From Euptelea pleiosperma (taxonomy: Eukaryota; Streptophyta; Magnoliopsida; Ranunculales; Eupteleaceae), in assembly GCA_035048495.1 (NCBI GenBank), contig CM068547.1, positions 31,931,502-31,995,501 on the forward strand: a stretch of DNA of 64,000 nucleotides, in the 5' to 3' direction. Made by a program: the position numbers and the translations under genes. The notes under the pieces were generated by a model. The model was not told where the DNA came from. It made no database searches and saw nothing but the letters and a program-made list of their open reading frames with translations. Every line of letters begins with the position of its first letter. Position 1 is the stretch's first letter. Shown here one piece after another: positions 57,375 through 64,000 of this stretch.

Positions 57375-57690
57375 GACAATGGTTACTGACCGCCCACAAT
57401 ATGAGCCTCGTGGCAACCAAAAAGAGAGATCTCTCTCTAAAAAGAGTAAAACTTGGCTGACCGGTGAATAATCTCCCACAACATGAGCCACATGGAACAT
57501 CTTTAGAGGACACTGACCGTATGGTTGGTTGGCCACTCGCTAGGTAGACCTACAAACCAAAAATAAACTTGATCGGTGATTTCTAAGCATTGGATCGGAC
57601 CCATTTTCACGGATTGATTTTAACCGTGAGAATATGAGCATTATCAACTATTATTTGGGGTACAAGATCAAGATGTTTGAAATCACTAAT
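57375..57690. repeat. Family A element, left end duplicated, right arm lost
   Basis: AAAACTTGGCTGAC and CCCACAA-ATGAGCC occur twice (57362-57410 and 57448-57490), with AGAGAGATCTCTCT between, a short tandem duplication of the left end. The element then reads into the core and stops after AATCACTAATCAGGCTGAG. The distal right arm is absent. Confidence 0.6.
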
Positions 57691-57726
57691 CAGGCTGAGA
57701 ATTTTGTGTGTATGTGTGTGTATTAT

Positions 57727-58010
57727 GAACCGTCCATTTTACCGTTAACGTTAACTCTACATTTGATAGGGTTTGTCAAGATGATGCCGTCCACACGAAA
57801 ATCATCCCTTGACTCATCTCCATATATGCCCCACAATTGTGTACTATGTCACGAAAAATGTGACCTTTCATCCCAACCCATGTGAAATTGAGACCAATTG
57901 CCGAAGATTGAGGGCAGAAAAGTTAAGTTAACGTAGAATTAGATGGTCCATTGACGCCCAACCCACTTGCAAGACTTCCAAAGATTATAAAAATGGCGTA
58001 GCTGACCTCA
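57727..58010. repeat. Dispersed repeat, copy 2
   Basis: Same sequence family and orientation as 54595-54920. The shared end is CAACCCACTTGCAAGACTTC. Confidence 0.75.
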
Positions 58011-58064
58011 CCAAGCACAGCTATCGCCCCGATGCAAAACTTGAAGCAGATATAAGGAATCGTA

Positions 58065-58070
<6 letters not shown>

Positions 58071-58109
<39 letters not shown>

Positions 58110-58150
58110 CGTGTAAATGCAAAGCGCAAGCTCGAATGCACAAGTAAATG

Positions 58151-58197
<47 letters not shown>

Positions 58198-58243
58198 TCG
58201 CGTGTAAATGCAAAGCGCAAGCTCGAATGCACAAGTAAATGGG
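58071..58243. repeat. Duplicated (CT)n plus 46-bp unit, 91-bp period
   Basis: (CT)18 at 58071-58106, then TTCGCGTGTAAATGCAAAGC and GCAAGCTCGAATGCACAAGT with AAATGGGT. Then (CT)21 at 58153-58194 and the same 46 bases again from 58197. The two 46-mers look identical, so the duplication is recent or maintained by slippage/unequal exchange. Confidence 0.85.
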
Positions 58244-58286
58244 TTTTAAGGGCTTTTGATTCGTGTGTAAATGCGCAATTGTGTTT

Positions 58287-58757
58287 ATTTACATACCTTG
58301 ATCCCTGTGAAAACCATTTATGCACTTAGCCATGCAAATTGAGAAATTCATGTGTATCACAGGTGTAAGAGTATTAGTATATGCACAAAGAAGGGTCCCA
58401 TACATTAAAGGGCAAGGTGGGCCCCCACACGCATCACTGTGGGTGGGCTCCACAACTCATATTGGGTCCGACACGCATAAATGCGCATTCGTGTTTGCGT
58501 ATGCGAATTGAATTGTCCATGATCTTTAGCAAATATTTACATACCTTAACTCCTGACAAAACCATATTTATACACACTTGAGCATGCAGATTGAAGAATT
58601 CGGTGTATCACACATGTACGAGTATTAGTACACAGAATGCACCAAAAATATGAGTCACATACATTAAAGGCAAGGTGGGCCCCACACGCATCATGGTAGG
58701 TGGGCTTCACAACTTGTATGTGGGTCCCATGCACATAAATGTGAGCATCCCAACCTA
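58287..58757. repeat. Two tandem copies of a ~250-bp unit
   Basis: Units begin TTTACATACCTTGATCCCTG (58287) and TTTACATACCTTAACTCCTG (58537). They share GTATCACAGGTGTAAGAGTA / GTATCACACATGTACGAGTA, GGCAAGGTGGGCCCC and CACACGCATCA. Diverged by many substitutions. Confidence 0.75.
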
Positions 58758-58864
58758 TGCCTAGTTATTGCTCTCAGACTCAAAGCTTTGTCATACCCAG
58801 GCAGTGGCGGAGCCAGGATTTTGTTCAAGGGTGGGCATTCTACTCGGTTGGAAATGATATTTTT

Positions 58865-59235
58865 GGAAAACATTTGCTGACCGCCTTCGATGTCAGCCCA
58901 CAATATGAGCCACGTGGCATGCCTTTGGAGTACGCTGACCCTATGGATGTTTGGCCAATCCATAGATGGGCTTACAAATCAAAAATCTGCCTGATAAGTG
59001 ATTTCTAAGTGTTAGATTGGAGTAATTTTCCTGGGTTGATTAACTGTAGTAATTCGAGCATTATTGACCATTATTTGGTATAAGGATCCAAAGGTTTGAA
59101 ATCACCAATCAGGTTGATTTTTGGTTTGTAGGCTCATCTAGGGATTGGCCAAACATCCAAACGGTCAGTGTCCTCTAAATGTGTGCCACGTGACTCATAT
59201 TGTGGGCGGTCATGGGGGTGGTTGTCATAGGCTGT
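58865..59235. repeat. Family A fold-back, full-length
   Basis: CAGCCCACAATATGAGCCAC, GGATGTTTGGCCAATCC and CTGCCTGATAAGTGATTTC on the left are mirrored by GAAATCACCAATCAGGTTGA, GGGATTGGCCAAACATCC and TGCCACGTGACTCATATTGT on the right. Loop GGGTTGATTAACTGTAG. Confidence 0.8.
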
Positions 59236-59424
59236 CAGCAAAGTTTTACTTTCGAATTTCACAATTTGTGTGGGTACAAATGAATTCCTCTCCCTCGGTC
59301 TTTTTTGGTGTGTGTATCCACCAAGTGGTGGGCTCAACATCCATGGGGTCGGTAGGCCCAGAGGGTAACAATTAGTCTGCGGAAGGGGAGTAGAACTTTC
59401 CTGACCGTTGCCGGTGAGCAAAGT

Positions 59425-59675
59425 TGCTGACCAACAACATGAGCAACGTGGAACACTCTTAGAAGGACGCTGACTGTTGTTTGGCCAATCCCTAGGTGGA
59501 CCTACAATACAAAAATAAGCCTGATTAGTGATTTCAAAAGTATTGACGATTGGTTTGAAATCACTAATCAGGCTTATTTTTTGTTTGGGTCCAACTAGGG
59601 TTGGACCAAACATCCAAATGGTAAGAAATATCATAGAATATGCCACATGGCTCATATTGTAGTCGATCTTGCTGA
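59425..59675. repeat. Family A fold-back, short form
   Basis: CATGAGCAACGTGGAACACT, GTTTGGCCAATCCCTAGGTG, AGCCTGATTAGTGATTTCA, a very short loop (AAGTATTGACGATTGG), then TGAAATCACTAATCAGGCTT and GCCACATGGCTCATATTG. The usual ~100-bp loop is deleted. The longest open frame in the region (minus 59655-59134) is an artefact of these palindromes. Confidence 0.75.
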
Positions 59676-59737
59676 AGGGTTGTCACCTGGCTCAAAGTGA
59701 CTTTCAAATTACCCAAAAAGCTGAGGTAAAGTAAAAT

Positions 59738-60102
59738 GGGTCAGGATCGGGGGACCCCCATTTTTGACACCCATTTTAGGGTACCCACATAGAAGATGAA
59801 TCAAGGGCTGAATTTTGGTGGGGATGATCTCCTCGCCATATATAATCACCCCAACAAAAAATTAGCCCATTCTGAAATTTTTAACCCCATCAAATGTGGT
59901 TTTCAAGTTATACAGTAAAAATCGACGGTCCATAATTCTTCAGCTTCTAAATCATTCTATGAATATCAGAATGATTTGAATTTTTGTGAGGCTGATCTCC
60001 TCACCATAGAGATTATCCTCACCAAAAATCAGCCATTGATTCATCTTCTACGTGCATATTCCAAAATGGGTGTCAAAAATAGGGGTCCCCCGAGCCCGAC
60101 CC
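59738..60102. mobile_element. Mutator-type MITE with GGGTC ends, perfect 9-bp TSD
   Basis: 365 bp. GGGTCAGGATCGGGGGACCC then CCATTTTTGACACCCATTTT is mirrored by AAAATGGGTGTCAAAAATAG then GGGTCCCCCGAGCCCGACCC. AAGTAAAAT flanks both sides (59729-59737 and 60103-60111). The interior has paired GATGATCTCCTCGCCAT and GCTGATCTCCTCACCAT segments. Different core from families A and B but the same termini. Confidence 0.88.
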
Positions 60103-60111
60103 AAGTAAAAT

Positions 60112-60421
60112 TACCAAAAAAAACCTAACGAAGTGTTGCAAAAAATCCCATCTTTTTATTTTTACTATCCACGAACCAAAATACCCACGTAGTGTTTGGG
60201 AACGCTTCTTGGGAAGTGTTTCTCCAACTTGTGGAAGCGTAACGCCTAAAAGAAGTTAGAAGCACTTTTTTGAGAAACACGTGAGAAGATGTTTCTTAAA
60301 AGAACGATTCCGTGGAAAGATCACGTTTCTTTTTCTTTGTTTTAGTTTGTAGCTTTATTCTAATTTACATCTTTATCTTAGTGATCATGGTGTGATGTGT
60401 ATTGCAGGAAGTTGGACGGCT
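60112..60421 (+). promoter_or_regulatory. Upstream region of the neprosin-type gene
   Basis: AT-rich sequence with A-runs. TGTGATGTGTATTGCAG at 60391-60407 is a good splice acceptor 14 bases before the start codon, so the 5' untranslated region probably contains an intron with its upstream exon further left. Confidence 0.45.
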
Positions 60422-63375
60422 ATGGCTAGTGGTCTTGGTTTGTGTCAAGCATTGCTACTTTTGATCACGATTTCTGATTTTCTTAGCAATGGCGTGGCAG
60501 AAGGAAGAAATATATCCAAAGAGGAATATTTGCAAATGCAAGCATACTTAAGGTTTATTAATAAACCTGCTGTTAAGAGCATTCAGGTTATACTTCTATA
60601 ACCCTAACACACACACACACGTAGTCGTGTTCTCTCTTTCTTGTGGGAGATTGGGACGCACGCGCGCGCGCACACGCGCACATGCATGCAGTCGTGTTCT
60701 TTCTCCTTGTCGGAGGCCGTGCCGCACGTGCACACAGTTATGATTAGTTGTTCTAAAATGACTGACACGTACATCAAGGCCTAAACCCAATCCAAGTTAA
60801 ATCCTTGGTTAGTTTGTTAAGGGTAGTTAACGAAGGGTACGTGTCAGACATTTTGGGAGGGACCTTCAAAGTTTGAAGGTCCGAGGAACGCGCATTTTTT
60901 CTCATGCATCACCAATGACACAGTTGGTATAGGGTTGCAAATGGGCCAGGCCAGCACAATGGGCTTTAAAACTGAAAATCAATTGGAAATTGAAGATTAT
61001 TTTTTTTCTTTTTTATAGGTAGTTGGTATAGGGTTGCAAATCGGCCAAGCCAGCACAATGGGCTTTAAAACCCTGCTCAATTTGGGTGGAACTTGGGCTG
61101 ATAAAGTGAGCCCGTTGGTCAGTATTGGACCTGAGTATGTAGGCCCAATTGATTACCGGGCAAAGTTTGGGCTGACCGGATGACCCAACGCATCCTTATA
61201 GTATGGTTTATATATTGGGCAATCCGAATTGGTGTCATAAGTTGATTGATACTTTGTGAAATATTTTTAGAGTTGTAAATTATATTAATTGAGTGCATTA
61301 TTGATATTATTTCATCTGTCAACCAAAAATATATTATTTCATCATTTTTTATCTGATAAGTGTTATGGTTTTACAGACAGAACATGGGGATATTTTTGAT
61401 TGTGTTGATATCCACAAACAACCTGCATTAGATCATCCCTTACTCCGGAATCACACAATCCAGGTTTGTTTTTATCTTCAAATTTTTTTTTTTTTTATTT
61501 ATTTTTTTTTTTTTTTTTATGAAATTATACTTGGTGTAGTTGACAAAACTTGGACTTCAGGTAAACTGAGATCCGCCTTGAACTAGGCTCGGCATAGCCC
61601 GATCCACCCAAGCCCAACTGTTGTTTTTACAACGCCATGTTAACCTAATCTAACACATTAAAAGCAAGCTTAAAACGCTTTAAAACAAGTCTTAACCCCC
61701 TCAAATAAAAGTAAATATTCAAAATGCTTTAGCTAATATAAGACCCTTGTTCGATCATTGGATTGATCTCATCCATTGACCTGATGATTTAGGTTTGATT
61801 TGTTATGTGGGAGACATTAGTTTCAATCTGATTAGAACTAGATTGTTAATTACATCTTTTCATAGCAAAGAGATCGCAATATTTGATTAAGAGAATGGTT
61901 AAAACATATGCAAGAAATGTATTTGCATTGATTTTTTATAAAATATGAGATTTATCTCATGCAAGAAATATATGTGTACGTGCATGAGAGAGTTAGATTT
62001 ACAACTTCCCTTTCTCTGTTACATGATTTTCCTTTAGGCTTGTATAATCTTGTATATATATATATATATATATGTGTGTGTCAGGGATTTATAAAGAAGA
62101 AAAGAAAAGAAAAGAAAATACAAAGATTATATATATACTAGTAGGTGCCCCGTGCCCACGGCACTCCTTGACAAAACGTTTGTCAAAATTGCGTGTGAGT
62201 GGCTGAGATCCACAGTGCAGTTGGGGGATAAGATCTCGGCCCTTCTTTATGAAGCCTATAAGAGGGGAGACAACTTCCCTATTTTGTTATATAAATATTT
62301 ATATTTATATTTATATTTATATATCACCTAAGTACTGCCATTGGTGAGTCTTGAGTTTTTCTCGAGATTTTCCGAAAGTCTTTCAAAAACTCTCTTTTTC
62401 AAAAAATAAATTCCCCATTTTGCTCTAAAATTAATACTCACCCTTATATGAAAATTGTTGAGTAGACGTGTTGTACAAGTCTCTCCTCCAATGAGAGTGT
62501 ATCATTGTTTTAAAAAAGTTCGTGTATGATATATTCATGTTGTTCTATCCCATGAGAGATAGGCGCCTAGATTCCTTGTATGGGAGAATCTCGATTAATC
62601 CCAAATGTTTTAGTCTACTTTTGGGACTTTAATCTTTCAAATAATAGTATTTTCATAGGAATAACCCTCTCTATGTACGAGGGGGTTTGCTTATGTCTCC
62701 TTTTTATAAAGGGGACCAAGGTTTAACCCACGTCATTAGGCCTCCACCATAAGTGACGTTTGACCACGGATTGGGTGGCCTCACCTTGCGGTAGGGATTC
62801 CATTACAATGTGATGTCATCACCCGTAGTAAGGCTATTGCAAGTGCCACATCATCACCTCGAGGTGGCTGATAACCCCTCACGGTGTAGCCATTACAAGT
62901 GCCAGGTGTTGGGCCCTAATTGGGTCCTATATCGGCCCACCTCGACCTTGTTAGAGTGTGGTTGAGGTGCATCATGATTGATGCTTCTCACTACTAAAAT
63001 TTTGTTGCCAACAATCACTACTTCATTTCGAAAGTTTATTTGTTGCATATCAAAATATAATTGTGCACTTATATGTATTATACAGCTTTGTACCTAAAAT
63101 TTAGAAGTATAGAATTTGTCTTTCATTATGGAAAAGAAAATTAGTTACATTTATTAATGTTTGGAATTGAATTTTGTGAACAGATTAGACCTAGCTCTTA
63201 TCCAAACGAGATCGAGAATGATGCTTCTTCATCTAAAATTATAAATATAGGGCTAAAGAATGGTGGTTGTCCAAGTGGAACAGTTCCTATTCGAAGGACT
63301 CGAATGCGAGACATACTGAGAACAAAATCTCTCTCATATTTTGGAAAGAAGGCTGTTTATAATAATAATCATCAT
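60422..63375 (+). CDS. Neprosin-type (DUF4409/DUF239) secreted protein, 5' three exons only
   Basis: Exons 60422-60586, 61377-61463 and 63184-63375, all phase 0 with GT-AG borders, give 148 residues. The gene continues past the window. Residues 1-28 are a signal peptide (MASGLGLCQALLLLITISDF, small residues before RNIS). Then comes the neprosin activation region: YLRFINKPAVKSIQ, DGD-like HGDIFDCVDIHKQPALDHPL, LLRNHTIQIRPSSYP, NGGCPSGTVPIRRTRMRDIL and FGKKA. All follow the order seen in plant 'carboxyl-terminal peptidase/DUF239' proteins. In pitcher-plant neprosin the C-terminal domain is a glutamic prolyl endopeptidase. That domain is not in this window, so activity cannot be judged. An earlier in-frame ATG (60392) would spoil the signal peptide, so I start at 60422. 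Confidence 0.88.
60922..61071 (+). repeat. 51-bp direct repeat in neprosin-gene intron 1
   Basis: AGTTGGTATAGGGTTGCAAA then GGCCAGGCCAGCACAATGGG CTTTAAAAC-type sequence at 60922-60972 recurs at 61021-61071 with two or three changes, separated by 48 bases that end in a T-rich tract. Confidence 0.75.
62035..63183. other. Distal intron 2 of the neprosin-type gene
   Basis: Holds an AT run (62052-62072), a Helitron-like left end (TACTAGTAGGTGCCCCGTGC at 62142), a TTTATA microsatellite (about 62290-62322) and GCCTCACC/GTGGCTGATAACC-type repeats at 62720-62900. No coding domain. Confidence 0.45.
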
Positions 63376-64000
63376 GTAAGTAGTTTTATATTTTATGTTA
63401 GATATTTTTATGTGGATTGTTTTTATTTAACATTTATGCTCTGTCTCTCTTTTATCTCTTCAAAAGTATATTAGCAGTTGTTAAATAATTATTATTTTTT
63501 AAAACGCTATCCTAAATTTTGGAAGTGTCCATCTATTCTAATCGAAACTCAAAAAAAAAAAATTCTGGTCGTAATGATGATGAAGTTTTAAAATTTAAAA
63601 CCATATCTGAAGTTGTAAGATTTATTAAATATTATTTTTATTTCTTTTTTACTTATAATTTTTTATTTTAATATGATATTATATACTAAAAAATATATCT
63701 ATAAGCTAACTAAACTAATATATAATGGCATGATAATAATATATTGTCATTTCTCAAATCAAGAAATCCTATGTAGTAATTTAAATTTTATAAAAGTTAT
63801 TTTAAGATGATTAAATTATTGTCTATTCCTTATGAAAAATATTCAATTTGCATAGTGTTATACAATTATAGATGTCCCTATTTTCTATTTTGAACAAAAG
63901 AAATGTACGATATATGTCCAATCAAGCGCGGATAAGCACACGATGCAGTTTTTATTGTATTTTACGGGTTTACATCTATGCTGCTCCATTAGGTTGTTAG
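63376..64000. other. Intron 3 of the neprosin-type gene (to window end)
   Basis: Very AT-rich. A possible acceptor GCACACGATGCAG at about 63936-63948 precedes the last 50 bases, but none of the three frames that follow gives a recognisable neprosin exon, so exon 4 is not called. Confidence 0.4.

Noticed and set aside
59134..59655. A 173-codon minus-strand open frame, among the longest in the window.
   Set aside because: It runs across two palindromic family A elements and contains the same repeated peptide motifs in both directions. It has no domain.
63936..64000. A possible fourth exon of the neprosin-type gene after ACGATGCAG.
   Set aside because: None of the three frames resembles the start of the neprosin catalytic domain; two hit stops within the window.
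1..64000. CRISPR arrays, bacterial operons or rRNA genes.
   Set aside because: None present. The regular repeats seen are plant tandem or fold-back elements, and the genes are spliced nuclear plant genes.

Overview
This is flowering-plant nuclear DNA. It has GT-AG introns, AT-rich spacers, long CT/AT microsatellites, many small transposable elements, and three land-plant gene families. I cannot name the species. Codon and intron style do not look like a grass.

Genes. (1) Positions 16017 down to 11845 (minus strand) hold a complete six-exon KANADI gene, closest in my reading to KANADI2, encoding 366 aa. (2) Positions 37651-51906 (plus strand) hold a complete eight-exon gene for the plastid shikimate-kinase-like protein SKL2, 380 aa. 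Its phosphate-binding loop has lost the kinase lysine. (3) Positions 60422-63375 (plus strand) hold the first three exons of a secreted neprosin-type (DUF4409/DUF239) protein that runs off the right edge. The three genes have no evident functional link.

Everything else is intergenic or intronic and dominated by mobile DNA. SKL2 spans 14.3 kb for 1.14 kb of coding sequence because introns 1 and 6 hold a decayed LINE (sense), a truncated Ty1/copia element (antisense) and several small elements. A decayed hAT transposase copy lies just upstream (35715-36840).

The most informative new material is the set of small non-autonomous elements whose boundaries can be proven from target-site duplications (TSDs). 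One is a hAT-type MITE family with CATGGTT ends and 8-bp TSDs (6807, 20081, 34317). Another is a group of fold-back elements with GGGTCGGGCTC-like ends and 9-bp TSDs, as in Mutator-like elements (3344, 32474, 32941, 59738). A two-copy family begins GAGAAAA (39273, 52891). A 229-bp element sits in SKL2 intron 3 (44822), and two elements are flanked by TTA (26567, 53287). A very abundant palindromic family (about twelve copies, core GGATGTTTGGCCAATCC) runs through the whole window. Several elements are nested in one another, which gives relative insertion ages.

I found no convincing new multi-gene system. The unusual content is the hairpin-element landscape, several local tandem triplications, and a transposon-filled but intact plastid gene.
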